Positions 34,060-46,180 are shown, counted from the first letter of the stretch. The stretch is DNA of 64,000 nucleotides from Equus caballus (GCF_041296265.1 NC_091689.1:6548001-6612000); one strand, 5' to 3'. A program made the numbers and translations. Notes: a model not told the origin generated them from the letters alone.

Positions 34060-34490
34060 GTCCTTGTGTGCAAGGAGCATGCAGTCCAGTGGGGGAGACA
34101 GACATTCATTAGATACTTGCACAACTAAATGTGGAGCTGTAACTATGAGAAGCGCAGCAGAACAGTCCCTGGGCCTCGGGGGTCGGTAAGGAGGGGTCTG
34201 ATGAAGGGAGGGCTGCCTTCCTTCCGGGAGGCTGAGAGACGGAGAGCAGAGTTGGTGGAGGAGCAGACGGGTCAGAGGGGCGGGACTGGAGAGCTGGCTG
34301 CAGCGAGGGGGACTGATGTGGAAGAGGCAGGAGGGGCTGAGACCCGCGGGTCTGAGGCTTCAGGTCTTTGTCCTAAGAGCAGGGGGAGCCTCGCCAGGCT
34401 TTGAGCCAGGACCTGAGTTGATCACACTTGTGCTGGGAGAGAATCCTCTCTGGCTGCAGCATGGAGAGCAGACGGGAGCAGGGTGCAGCT
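34060..34490 (-). mobile_element. L2 LINE remnant
   Basis: In inverted L2 order: gcatgcagtccagtggggga, acagacattcattagatact, aggaggggtctgatgaaggg, ttgagccaggacctgagttg and tggctgcagcatggagagca. Confidence 0.65.
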
Positions 34491-34904
34491 TTCCTAACAG
34501 GAAGGTGGCGAGGGGAGGCCCCGGACGCTGTGCTGCCTCCCCGTGGAAGCTCCGCCAGGCCGGGGAGAGTTGTCCCTTCTGTTTGCAGGCCCCAAACCAT
34601 GAAAGCAGTGCTTGGCCCCTCGCAGGTGGCCCAAATTCCTGAGTGCCTCCAACTTCCTAAGGGCTTCAGGGCAGGGCTGTATCCATTGCAGACCCCCACC
34701 TGCCGAGGGAGGGCTCCGCCATCTTGACTCATTTGACCAACTTGTCCTGGGGCCCAGCACATGCTCAGGCCAAAGATACGAAGGGGAGACAGAGGAGAAT
34801 GAGACACAGGGCCAAGGACACAGGGCCAGGGCCGCAGCTGCCTTGCAAGAGCGAGGACTTTATCACAGAGGGATCTCCTGGAGCCTGGATCAAGGTCAGC
34901 AGAA

Positions 34905-35100
34905 TCTCATGTGGGGCCTGCTGTGTGCAAGCTCTCTGACCTCAGGCAAACCGCTTTACCCTCCGACAGCCTCACTCTCCTTATCTGGAAAGTGGGGTGA
35001 TAAGAACTGCTTTGAAGGGTTTTTGTGAGAAATAAGATGGTCAAATGAGATGATTTTTATGAGTCACCCTGCTAAGAGGCTGGTACACAGCAGGTCACCC
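34905..35100 (+). mobile_element. MIR SINE
   Basis: tctgacctcaggcaaaccgc, cactctccttatctggaaag, tggggtgataagaactgctt and ggctggtacacagcaggtca. Confidence 0.82.
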
Positions 35101-36319
35101 AGCCATGACACTGCTCTCCTCCTCCCCCTCTCTCCTTGTTGTTCCTATTATTCTTATTTGCAGCCAGCCTTCCTGGTGTTTCTCCAGAAAACCATTAACC
35201 ACAGTTAAATAAACCAATTCTTGCCTGTACCCCCTCATAGTTATGTGGAGCTGCCCACACAGAAGCGGCTCCGCTCCGGCTCCATCGCCAGTGTGACTGC
35301 ATGGCCTCAGGACTTTTGCTTTGGGGCTTTATGTGAAAATAGGTTTGTCTCCACTTCAATGGCTTCCTACATGCAGGGTGTCTCTCCTATGGATGTCTGA
35401 CCTCTCAGCGTGGAGTGAGTACTGCCCACCCAGCCCTGGGGGCCCTCCCCTCCAGGCCACTTCAAAGGGAATTTTGCACACCCCTCATAGCCTATATTTT
35501 AAGTCAAATCATTTGAAATAAGCCCTCTAGACCTGGTGGAAAATCTCCCCGGGCATTTTTATGTGAAGTGGAAACAGAAGATCTTATTTTTAAAGGAAAG
35601 ACCCCTCCAGGACCTCAGGATCTAGTGGAGAAGACCTGGGTTGGCCTGGGATGTGTGTCACAGGAAAGGCCTGGGGGGAGAGGCTGCGGGCTTCCTGGAG
35701 GTCACACTGAGTCCTCCCCAGCAATCCCTTCAGAGTGGGCTGAGAACACACCTTCAGGAGCAGGAGCGGACTGATGCCAGCCCCCTCTGCGTCCTTGCCA
35801 GGCAGTTTGGGTGAGTGACAGGATGACTGCTGTTGAAATACACCCTCTCAACTCACACTGTGGCCTGGGAGGGATTGGAACCCAGTGGGACGAGGGCAGA
35901 GTCAGAAACAGCTCCACTAGCTACATGACACTGCCCTTATCTCCACAAATATTGACTCTGGAGGATCAAACAAGTGGCCAAAAAACAATAATATTTTCCC
36001 CTGGAGAGAAGATCCTGTTCCAGACAGCCAGGCCCAAGTCGGGCAGACAGGCAGAGGCACGCAGCACACCTGCAGGTGAAGGTCTCTCGGGGGCCCTGCT
36101 CCAGCTCAGCGCATCCCTCTGGAGTCGTTGATGGTTATGCCAGGGAATGAGAAAAGTGGTTCAGGGTGCCAACAGGTGGTCCTGAAGAACACCAGACACC
36201 CCATATTCCGGATCGGAGTGTTCAAAATCAAGGGATTGCTCCAAGATGCAACGGCCCCACAGTAAGACCCAGCCCAGGTTTGGCAAACATGGAGTGAACC
36301 CACTCTTTGGACTGGCCAT

Positions 36320-36490
36320 CCTGTCAGGGGCCTTCACGAGAGAGTCCACTCAATCCTCACAGACGCCCCCAGGAGCTAGGTGGTCTCGCCCCATTTTGCA
36401 GATGGGGAAACTGAGGCTCCAAGTAGTGTGGTGACTCACCAGAAAGTCCCCCGTGGATTACCTGGCAGAGCTGGCATTGGGACCCCCAGA
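36320..36490 (-). mobile_element. MIR SINE
   Basis: actcaatcctcacagacgcc, ccattttgcagatggggaaa, ctgaggctccaagtagtgtg and ggcagagctggcattgggac: inverted MIR. Confidence 0.88.
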
Positions 36491-36766
36491 TAACTGAGTA
36501 TGTTGTGCTCCTTCTGGTAGTTTCAAGTTATGAAGTGGTTGGTGTTAAAGCTCCAAGGCCCCTTTCCACAGGGAAGGTCCAGAGACCAGGATTCTGAACA
36601 AAGAGCAGAAGCTGAGGTCATTGACTTGGATGAGCCTCTGGGTTGTTTACTATTTTGTAAAGATGTGGATGGAAATAATTATTGATTCTCCACTCTGGCT
36701 CATGGGCAAGAGGCATAATTTGGAAAGTTTCGGCAAGATGCCCACTCCTGCACCCCAGCCGCATAG

Positions 36767-36795
36767 AGTGTGTGTGTGTGTGTTGGGGGGGGGGG
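36767..36795. repeat. (GT)n followed by an 11-G run
   Basis: About eight GT units at 36767-36783, then G at 36785-36795. Confidence 0.93.
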
Positions 36796-37949
36796 TGTGG
36801 AATGGGGTAGAGGATTCATTATGACTCTAAACCTTCCCTTTTGCCCGATCCTCAGACAATGATCCCTTAGTGTCCTATGTCTCTTGACTATCATTACAAT
36901 ACAGCAGAGTCGCCAGGACCCTTCTCTATAGAAGGAAAGGGCTGGGCCGTAGGCAGAGACTTCTAGGGGTGGGTGGGCGTGGGGATGAAAAGCAATATCC
37001 TTTAATGAAGATAACAGTGATGGAGACACAGAAGCAGAGAATGCAGAGAGAAAGAGACCAACTGCTCGCTAAGCTACAGTGACAGAGAGGAACAACAAAG
37101 TAACAGATAGAAATAGTTGCATTGTGACAAGTTGCAGGGAGGAGAGAGAAACACTTTATAGAAAGGGAGGAAGGCAAGTTTCCCTGGAGGCGGCAGCTGG
37201 AAAGATTTCCACTGGGAGGAAGATGCACACGGGAGGCTGTGGGTGAGGAGGGTAGCTGGGGGGCTGTGCGGGGGACTCAGAGCAGCAGGGTGCTGAGTGC
37301 TGGGAGTCACCCCAGAGACACAGCACCGCTGCCTCTGCCGGCCCTGATGTACTGCCAACCTCTAGCAGCCCCCAGAAAAGCAGTTTCCAACAGGTCCTGC
37401 CATCCATGGCTGAAACCCAAGGGGAGTGTGGAGTTGAGATGTGGGAGAGGGGAAGAGGGTGCCAGAAACACCCTCCCTTACAACCAAGGAGCCAGAGCTC
37501 TGATTTCTAACACCACCTCCAGGAAGCCTTCCCAGCCCACTGTTTAGGCAGCAGAGCTCCCCATGATCCATCCAGAGGTTCGTGTTCCTTTTGCTTTCTG
37601 TTCATAGCTCAATAGAATTATAATCAGGGTTATAATTCCCTATAGGCTCTTTTATTTGTGTTTTTCATGTGGGTGTGTATTGTTTCTTTTAATAGCCTGT
37701 ACATTTCTCTATTTCTGTTTTACCTCCTTTGCAGTGTCTGGTGCAGGGCTCCTGTTCTTTTGAGAATGTACAGCAGTTTCTACTCCTTTCTCCTTTAGCA
37801 ATTTATACTTTAAAAAATTCCCATGGTTATTAAATTTTGTGCCATTCTCCTGGCCATATCTTCTATTCAAAATTTCCTTCTGACTTGAAGGCTCTTTATA
37901 TTGCCCATTGCCCTTCGTGGGGTATTTATTATCTCTTGAAGGCAAAACA

Positions 37950-38035
37950 AGTATTTTCATTCCCATTTTATAGATGAAGGGACTGAACCTCAGACACCTG
38001 CTCAAAATACTTAACCTGGCCAAGAGATTAAACGA
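37950..38035 (-). mobile_element. MIR-like fragment
   Basis: ttcccattttatagatgaag and ggactgaacctcagacacct: inverted MIR core only. Confidence 0.55.
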
Positions 38036-39755
38036 CCTTCTACATTTTGTACCAACATATGGTACCCAAGCTGATTTTAGGTGGTATTCCACGGAACATC
38101 TTTTATTTGACAAATTACATATTTTGTTTTCATATGTAAAGGAAAGGTAGTATATTAAAGCTGTGTTTTCAGACATATTATTGCTTGCAGTATTTTACTT
38201 AGATAAAATAAGTGAGTTGATTTGAAGGTAAATATTAAGGAAATAATAATCGAGGTGGGTCAAAGAGATGGCGAAAATCAGAAGCAGGTTTCCGAACGAC
38301 TGATGTTTGGGATATACTGCTTGGTGTCGGCTCTGCACACAATGGCACTGGGTTAGTGGGGTTTTGCTGCCTGCCCACAGCCAGGATGAAGAGGCAGGAG
38401 TGCCAAGCAGTGACCAGCGCTCAGGGAGAGAAACCACAGATTCGTCCAACGACCTTGAGCGAGAAGGAGCTTCCTTTCTTCAGGCCGCAGTTCTCCCATT
38501 GATGGAGAGAGGAACCACCCAGGCTGCCTAAGTGTAAGTGTGTAGGGAGAATGGCGCAATCTCCATCTACTATGGGTGAAGCCAGGCAGGAGGGGTCTTG
38601 GGGGGAGTGGGGGGAGAGCACACAGGAATCATAGCAGACCAGCCCCTGCCCTCCCTGAGCTTTAGCATCACGGGGAGTTGGAGGAGTGGCTGGAGGATGC
38701 AAAAAGAAGCTCAAGGCAACCTGAACTCAGATCTCAGGACAGAGATCTCGGTGGAGCTCCCTTCCTGCTTGGCAGTGTTAGGAGCAATGGACAGAGACAG
38801 GGCAGGTCTGCCTCAGCTTCAGGAAGGGGCTCTACCAGGAACCAGAGTCGTGTTAGAAGAGAACCTTTCTCCCACAGAGAACATCCCTGCTCCTCCACCA
38901 GCCTGGAAGGAATCTCTAAATCCAGGGCCCTACTCTTCCTCCAAAGAAAGGCTCTTTGCTACCTCCATCCCCCCAATGGCTTCATTTCCAAGCGGGATGA
39001 TTTCATCATTTCCTCTGAGCCTCAAATCTCCCTCCCTCCACCCTCAATCTCGGCTGAGCAGTTGCAGCCTCACCAGCTGGCTTCTGATTGGAGGAGAGAG
39101 GCTGCAGTTTAATTACAGAGCCAAGGAGAAGCAGGGCCTGCCTGCAGAACCATAGCCTGTGGTCTATACAGCTCTCTCCCAGGCGGGAAGGAGGAGGGGA
39201 GGCAGAAGGGGACCATTCAAACCCAGTTTTCACCCCTGCCCAGCAGCAGTTTTGGAAAAGACCAAATGTGCCTACAGCCACTTCTTGCTTTCCCTGACTC
39301 TCTGCTGAGGCCACAGATTTCCTGGAAAGGGGAGTTGGGGCAATGAAGTGTGTGCGACCTTGAGGGAAGGGTAGGGAGTGAGAGGATGGGGAGGGGCAAG
39401 GTCTGTGTGCTCAGCTGGACACACAGATTCTGTAGCCTGCATTGCAACATGCCTTTGTGGTGGACTTGGGTTTCAGCTGGAGGAGGGGTCTGGCTTTTGT
39501 GTGTGTGTGATTGTGGGGGAGGGAGGCTGGTGCTGTGGGGAAGAGAAGGCAAGCTGAGCCTGGGAGCTTGCAATTTCCCATTGCCAGGGCCTTGGAAGAG
39601 CTGACTGGGTCCCTGCCCATCCTTTATTTGTTTAGCTTTGTCTGCTTCTCAGTGGCCTCAAGGTGGTAAGGGTGCGAGTGATGGGGAGATGAGATAATTG
39701 TGGGGGGCTGAACAAGTTGCTCAGACAGTATTGTGCGGCTGAGATCCATTGAGCA

Positions 39756-39801
<46 letters not shown>

Positions 39802-40718
39802 CGAGGGAGAGAGACCCCCTGGAAAGAGAGGGGGAGAGAGAGACACCAAGCACAATGATACTAAAAAGTAAATGTGAAGATTCAAAACCAAGAATCTGTT
39901 AGAGTTCAGAGGGGCCCAAGGTGGCAAGTGTGTGCCATCTCTGTCCGGGATGAGGGCCAGGGAGTGGGGGCAGCAGGATTTCCTGGGAGGGGAGGGGGTG
40001 CCCGCAGACAGATCTAGGATTAAGAAGTCTGCTGCGTTTCAGGAGCTCCCCCGTCAGAGTGTAAGATGGGCCGTTGTTTGCTGGGGCCTGAAAGGTTTAT
40101 TTAACGGTTCCAGATAGAGTGTCGCCAAACAGATGTAGTCTTGTTCCTCGAAAGAAAAGCTGCCGCCGGGAGGAGGGGGCAGGCCCATCTCATGGACGCA
40201 GTGGCCCGGCTCAGATTTTCACAGATGCTGCATCCCTCTTGAAGCCTTCTCAGGGAAGCCAGTTCTGTCCCTCCTGATCCTGGCACCCGCTCGGCCTCCT
40301 TGTGCCACTTGATCTGCCCTCCTTCTCCAAGAAGTCTTGGGGGCACCCTGTCCAGCTCTGAGTCTCGTCCTAGATGACCAGGAGGGTCTGCGGGGCCTGG
40401 CCAAATGCTGGATTGAGAAGCTGGGGTGAGGCTGGGGACCGGGACATCTCACCGTGGGATTCTGGGAGGGAGTGGGAGCCCCTGGAGTGGCGACCCAGAG
40501 GGAAGCTGTGGGCACTGGAACCTTGGTAAAGAACCTGCCATTTATGGAGCTGGCCTTTGCAATAGGCATCCTATTGCTGCCTTGAGGACACATGTAGGGA
40601 TGCTACAATGGGCGGGCAGTTGGACGAAGGTTGGGAAGTAATCCTCCAGGGTCTGTATTATCTCGGAGGCCTGACAGTCTTTGAAAGCCTGCTCTCTGTA
40701 ATTAAGGAGGCCCCAGTG
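38036..40718. other. No gene confirmed
   Basis: A 185-codon (+) frame at 38598-39155 and a 144-codon (+) frame at 38678-39112 overlap. No domain is visible. A CCAAT-type attgg and a TAATTA lie at 39086-39115. The (GA)n tract is at 39759. Confidence 0.55.
39759..39797. repeat. (GA)n microsatellite
   Basis: About nineteen GA units, then degenerate GAGGGAGCGAGGGAGA. The sequence stays purine-rich to 39843, a mirror-symmetric polypurine tract able to form a triplex. Confidence 0.95.
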
Positions 40719-40943
40719 CAGGGGTCAGCATGCTGCGGACCTCGGGCCTATTCTGGCCTCCATCTGTTCCGGTAAATAAAATGTTATTGGAACCTAGCCA
40801 TGCTCGTTTGTTTAAATATCATCCTTGGCTGCTCTGGGGCTGTAATAACAGAGTTGAATGGTTGTGACAGAGACCATATGAAGCCTGCAATGCTTAAAAT
40901 ATTTACCCGAGGGGTCTTTGACTGAAATTTTTGCCGACCCCTG
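40719..40943 (+). mobile_element. hAT-type MITE (CAGGGGTCAGCA ends)
   Basis: Inverted ends caggggtcagca and tgccgacccctg. The internal order (taaataaaatgttattggaa, gctgctctggggctgtaata, agagttgaatggttgtgaca, cttaaaatatttac) matches a common mammalian hAT-Charlie MITE. Flanks ccccagtg and atccagag resemble a worn 8-base duplication. Confidence 0.85.
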
Positions 40944-41884
40944 ATCCAGAGAATTCAGGCTGAGGGATGCTTTTCCCAAGGGAGGGAAACAATGGTGATT
41001 TGTTTAACCGGCTGCACCTCTGCTCAGGCTTGGAGCTCTGCAGAGTTCCTCCTCAAACTGAGAGCCCCAGAGCCCAGAGGGAGTGGGAGACCCAGGGCAG
41101 GAAAAGCGTTGATTCATTTTTTCCCAGCAGCCTGCCTCTGAAGAGCAGTAGGGCCCCTTGCTCCCCAGGGAATGACCTGCACTTTGAGAAGCAGAGGGTA
41201 ACAGAGTGAGGCCTGGCTTCCATATAGATGTCCTGTCAGTGAGAATGGGGGAGGCTGTGCCCATGATGCTTTCCAGATGTGGCCTGAACTCTATCTCCTG
41301 TCCCACAGGCTGTTTGTCCACTTCCTTGAAGGTGGGCTGGCCTGGTGACTGGTGGACCAGGAGGATGAGGGGGAAGTGATGATGTGGAACTTCTGGATGC
41401 CAAGGAGCCTTGCGACTTCCACCTGGGCCCTCAGGCCACTCATTCTTGGGACACTCCCTCTTGAAACCCAGCCATCAGGCTCTGAGAAGCCCAAGCCATG
41501 TGGAGAAGCCATAGGTAGGCGCCATTGTTGACCACCCATCTCAGCTGCCAGCCAGCTGGCCTCCACTGCTGGCCAGGTGAGTGAGCAACACTCTTGGATG
41601 GCTAGGCCTTCAGATGACCTAGGTCCTGGATACCGGCCACCATAACCACACAAAAGAGCCTGTACAAACATTACCCAGCAGAGCCCCGTCAAGCCACAGA
41701 ACTATGAGAGATGATCCACATGGTTGTTTTAAGAGTTATGCTTTGGGATGGTGTGTCACACAGTGAGACATAACCAGAACAAGGGCTGAGGCAGTGTGGG
41801 CTGTAAGGGGCATAGGGGATGACTCTGGCCACACACCTTGAAGTTAGCACCAGGTCTTGAGGTAGAGTCCTGGTTTCTTGGCTC

Positions 41885-42040
41885 CCTTGGAGTAGGGGAA
41901 AGGTAAGGGTTTGAATCTGGCTCTATTATATACTACCTGGATGGCCATGGACAGGTCACGTAACCTCTCTGGGCCTCATTTGACACTTATGAGACTCAAA
42001 TGAAATAACATCCATGAAAGTGTTTGCAAGACTGACTGCT
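41885..42040 (+). mobile_element. MIR SINE
   Basis: gggtttgaatctggctctat, gacaggtcacgtaacctctc, tgggcctcatttgacactta and ctcaaatgaaataacatcca. Confidence 0.82.
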
Positions 42041-42539
42041 CTTAGCTTTATCCCCTCTTCCTCTTGTCACTGCACTTCACTGCCTGTTGCTATGGCCATG
42101 CAGATCAGCCGGACGCCCTCCTTATGGTAGGGAGAAGGTTCCAGATCCCATGGCCAGTTCCAGGCCTTGTTCCAGGCCTCTGAGGGCCACTGTGTTCTGA
42201 GGTCTCCTTCTAGTTCTTTCTTGCCACTCTTGAGTGTGCTTCTGGGAGGCTCTGGGCATCCAGTTATCCCTTCCTGCCGCAGTACAGCCTGGAACCACGC
42301 CCACTGCTTCCTACCAAGCTGTGAATTCCACCCCCTGCAAACCTCTTCCCAGCTTTCTTAGGGGAAGGGAGGTGCTGCTTTCCTGACTTCACACTGAGGA
42401 ACTCTCAGCCTTGTGCTCCCCTCCTGCAAATGCCAAAGGCTGTGGGCCCCTCCTGAGGGCAGTAAGGTCATAATCACAGCACAGCTACCTATCCTGGAGG
42501 GCTGCACGCGGGCAGGGTGCTGGGGACTGCAGCGTGACT

Positions 42540-42715
42540 GTTCCATTTACTCTTTGCAGCAACCCTCTGAAATAGGTCCTGTTATCATCCCCTATTACAG
42601 ATGAGGCAACTGAGGCTCAGAGAGGTGAAGTCACTTGCCCCAAAGGACACAGCCGGTGAGTGAGGGGTTGCACGTGAATCCAGATGGCCCGGCCGCAAAG
42701 CCCTTTCTCTCAACT
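42540..42715 (-). mobile_element. MIR SINE
   Basis: cagcaaccctctgaaatagg, ccctattacagatgaggcaa, ctgaggctcagagaggtgaa and gtcacttgccccaaaggaca: inverted MIR, well preserved. Confidence 0.92.
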
Positions 42716-43731
42716 CCTCCACCAGCCTCCAGTGGTCACATCCTCATTCTGAATCTTTTCTGTTGTGTCCTCTCCACTTGGTGACTTTAGAGTTGACCAA
42801 CTGAATTCAGGAACTCCTAGAGGGCAGGGCACCCCAAAGCCTGAGCCAGCATGTGGGAAGAGGCATTTGGTTGAGAAGTTCTGAAGACAAAGATGATGAT
42901 GGGGATCAGGTCAAGTTGTAGGCCTGGCACCCACTCAGGAAGTCCCACAAAGCAGGCAGCCTGGCCCTTAGTTACCCCAGAGCATACTTTTCACTTTTCA
43001 TCTTTTCCACAGTGGAGCTCCTCAGATTTTCACTGTGGAGTTTCCAACTGAGGAGTCAGCTCAGAAAAGGCAGAGCTCCTCATGCCTGTTTGTTGTTTCA
43101 AGACTCACAAAGGAGGGGGAGGCCCTGGTCTGTAGCAATTCCTAGGGGTATGGATAGAGGGTAGAGGACACTTCCTCTGCTGGAGCAATAATCTTATCTT
43201 TTTTGCCTCTTTCCTTCCTCCTGAAGCAACATCTAAAACTAAAATAAAAGCCTCCATAATAAAAAAGTCTGCAACCCATGCATGCAAGATGATTTTAGGT
43301 GTTACTCAAGATGTTTAATCATGATACATGGGCAAGACATTAAATAACATTATATGACATGATTCTCTTTAAAAATTCCTCCTATCCTTGAAAAAGTGCT
43401 CAAATTTGCTAGTCATCGGGGAACTGCAAAATAAAACCACAGTGAGAGACAACTATATGTCCACCAGAAAAGATGGAAAATGCCAAGTATTGGCAAGGAT
43501 GGAGAGCTAGTGGCACTCTCAGATACTGCTGATAGGATTGCAGACCCATACATTTACATGGCAAGACTTTCTGGCTCTCTCTATTAAAGCTGACCACATG
43601 TACAGCCCCTGGCCCAGAAATCCCAGGTCTAGGTATAGACCCAACAGAGATGTGTGCTCATGATCCACAAACAATGTGTTCTAGGAGGTTCTCAGCAGCT
43701 GTGTTCACAGAAGTCAAAAACTGGAAACTCT

Positions 43732-43960
43732 TGGGACCGGCCCCGTGGCCGAGTGGTTAAGTTTGCGCGCTCTGTTGCGGTAGCCCAGGGTTTTGCCGGT
43801 TCGGATCCTGGGCATGGACATGGCACTGCTTATCAAGCCATGCTGAGTTGGCATCCCACATGCCACACTAGAAGGACCCACAACTAAGAATATACAACTA
43901 TGTACCGGGGGGCTTTGGGGAGAAAAAGGAAAAAAGTAAAATCTTTAAAAAAAACAGAAC
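43732..43960 (+). mobile_element. ERE SINE inserted in L1
   Basis: It begins gggaccggccccgtggccga and has the tatgtaccggggggc tail variant with an A-rich end. A perfect 15-base target duplication, aaaactggaaactct, sits at 43717-43731 and 43961-43975. The duplication is L1 sequence and the L1 continues after it, so the SINE is the younger element. Confidence 0.95.
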
Positions 43961-44351
43961 AAAACTGGAAACTCTCCAGATGCCCATCAACAGCAGGATG
44001 GACAGATAACTTGTGGTGCAGTCAAACTACGGAACATGACCCAACAAGGAGAAAGAACCAGTAAACTATATGCAAGAATATGGAAGAATTTCACAGACAG
44101 AATGTTGAGCAAAAGAAGCCAGAGACAAAAAGGCTGCATGTTGTATGTTTTCATTTAGGGGAAATGCAAAAACAGGCAAAAGTCATCCCTGGTAGTAGAT
44201 GTCAGGATCATGGCTACCCTTGGGGGGCGGAGGTGGTGATGACTGGCAGGGAGCCTGAAGGGGGCTTCTGACCTTAGTGTTCTTCTTCTTCACCCAGGGA
44301 CTGGTTATATCGGGTAGTCGATTTGTGAACGTTTATCATATGTGATATGTG

Positions 44352-44389
44352 TTTTATCACTTATGATATCATAAATGGTAATGATAAAA
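44352..44389. repeat. AT-rich palindrome in L1 3' UTR
   Basis: Perfect 14-base palindrome TTATGATATCATAA (44361-44374), flanked by outer arms TTTTATCA and TGATAAAA. The surrounding 44330-44415 also repeats tttatcat-type words. Confidence 0.85.
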
Positions 44390-45382
44390 TATATCATAAT
44401 TTTATCATTTATGACATGTGTACTTTCTTGTATGTATATTACATTTCAGTAAAATGTTGTAAAAAAACATTCCTCTCCTTCTGATAACTTAATGGAGAAA
44501 AATCTCAGCTTGGGTCTGGCTTGCCTTTAATCCTTCTCCTTGGACCCGCTCATCTTTTGTTAACCAGGGGAGAGTGTCCCAGGCTCAGAGGCTTCCATAA
44601 GCAACAGTATCCAGCTCAAATTGAGTAACGCTGTTTTCTCTCCATTGTGTTTATTTTTATGGTTGCTATCTATATATGGCCATCAATACTGGTTTTCCAT
44701 TTATGGTATTGATACAAAGTTTCTTTTAAAAATAGCTTTAAGTAAAAAAGAAAAAAGTGAATTGACACATTAAAAAATATTATGTAAATAATAGTACAGG
44801 TGGTACTTAGTTACGTCCACCTTGCGAGGGTGGAGTTTGTGCAACACCTTTCAAGTGAAAAGAGGCAGGGATTAGGGGGAGGGGAGGAAACCAGTTTCAG
44901 CCTGTCCCCATCTCTCAGCGAGTTCTCATCGCCCGGCACAGACAGGCTTTCAGGCATAAGGATGTATCCTTAAGGGAGGACTCTTGAGAAATTTAAAGTA
45001 AGGAATGCTGCGAGAACACGGGACAAAGCCCGGGCCCCGGGGCAGAGCACCAGGTTTCACTCAACAAGTGTAGGAGTCTCCGTGTGCCTGCACGTTCTGG
45101 GCCCCGGCCTGCAGGAATGAGCCAAATGGCGGAGCCCCAGGCCAGCCGGCAACCGGCCTGGGCTGTGGTCAAGCCGCTCCACTTCTCTAGGCTTCAGCCG
45201 ATGGAGGATGTTCTGTGATGGAAGCCTCAGCAGCAGCAGCCATCCTTTCTAGAGTAGAACTCTGAGCCTCGTGGGGAAGGACTTAAAAACCTGGGTTTGC
45301 TGTGGGTGGGTGGGTAGGTGTGTGTATGTGGGGAGTAGGGAGGTAAAACTGACTATTAACCAGAGAACTAGGAGAAAAGATT

Positions 45383-45396
45383 GGGGGGGGGGGGGG
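45383..45396. repeat. 14-base G run
   Basis: Uninterrupted G, flanked by gattg and ttgg. It lies 2.5 kb upstream of the IGFBP2 start codon. Confidence 0.95.
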
Positions 45397-45556
45397 TTGG
45401 TGGTCTTCAGACTCATTAGAAAGAGAAACCTCATTGAGTCCTTTGCATTCAAGTTTAGCCTACTTCGCCTGCTCAGCTCCAGGTTCTCGGCTAAGAGATC
45501 AAGAACCTTAAAAGGAGTTGGAAGGAGAATGAATCTAAAAAGATAAGTAAGTAGCT

Positions 45557-45575
45557 GAATGAATGAATGAATGCC
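45557..45575. repeat. (GAAT)n short tandem repeat
   Basis: Four to five GAAT units, probably the worn end of an old LINE. Confidence 0.85.
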
Positions 45576-45689
45576 TCTCCTATCTTCTCAACAGACTCAT
45601 CACTGCCTTTCAACTCCAGCTGCTGGGCATTGCAAGGGAGACAGAGAATAGGGACTCTGCCAAGAGTATTTTTAGAGACAGTACTTTTC

Positions 45690-46180
45690 ATTCGTTCACT
45701 CATTCATTCATTCGACACATTTACTGAGGGCCTGCTGGGTGTGACGCACTATATTTTAGACCTGTGCCCTGTCCAATATGGAGGCTTCCAGCCACATGCG
45801 GCTACTGAGCCTTTGAATTTTGGCTAGCTCAGATTGAAACGTGCTGCAAGCATAAAAATGCACATGAAAGCTTGAGGACTTAGTACGAAAAAAGGAATTT
45901 TAAATCTCTCATTAATAATTTTTAATATTGACTACACACCGAAATGATAATTGGAATATATTCGATTAAATAAAGTTCATTATTAAAGGGGGTTCCACCT
46001 ATTTCTTTTTGCTATATTTTAATGTGGCTACTAGAAAACCGAAAATTGCACACATGTGCAAGTTTGTGGTTTGCGTTAGATTTCCACTGGACAGTGTTGC
46101 GCTAGACGCCGTCCCTACTCTGAAGGTGCTCAGACTGCATTGGGAGGGTCCTAGAGAGCCAATGTCGCCAGGCGGGCACC
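45690..46180 (-). mobile_element. L2 3' end, interrupted by hAT element
   Basis: cattcattcattcgacacat, ttactgagggcctgctgggt and gacgcact before the hAT, then gccgtccctactctgaaggt and gctcagactgcattgggagg after it, form one inverted L2 end. The hAT occupies 45762-46099. Confidence 0.7.
45762..46099 (+). mobile_element. hAT-type DNA transposon inserted in L2
   Basis: Left end ctgtgccctgtccaat and reversed right end caacactgtccagtgg are inverted. The inside holds the usual blocks (cacatgcggctactgagc, ggacttagtacgaaaaaa, aatgtggctactagaaaa). Flanks ttttagac (45754-45761) and cgctagac (46100-46107) are the target duplication. On either side lies L2 sequence in minus orientation. Confidence 0.85.

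Larger units (their letters stand above)
35101..37949. other. No gene recognised apart from the MIR at 36320 and GT/G run
   Basis: Unique-looking, with an AT-rich end at 37590-37949. 33516-34059 and 34491-34904 are also blank. Confidence 0.6.
40944..43384. other. No gene recognised apart from two MIRs
   Basis: Unique-looking sequence between the hAT element and the L1. The 133-codon minus frame at 41291-41692 shows no domain. Confidence 0.6.
43385..44468 (+). mobile_element. L1 LINE 3' end, interrupted by ERE
   Basis: ORF2 3' end and 3' UTR: aactgcaaaataaaaccaca, gaaaatgccaagtattggca, gggtctaggta-like cccaggtctaggtatagacc, tggaaactctccagatgccc, tggacagataacttgtggtg, then tgtatgtatattacatttca and an A tail at 44461-44467. 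5' truncated, as usual. The ERE at 43732-43960 and its duplication split it. Confidence 0.88.
44469..45689. other. No gene recognised
   Basis: AT-rich at 44640-44810, then a more GC-rich stretch with a few CpGs (44920-45060), a 14-G run and a (GAAT)n. 46641-47459, just before the IGFBP2 island, is also unique-looking and blank. Confidence 0.6.

Noticed and set aside
39632-39927. Serine/leucine-repeat frames on the minus strand
   Set aside because: These are translations of the (GA)n microsatellite.
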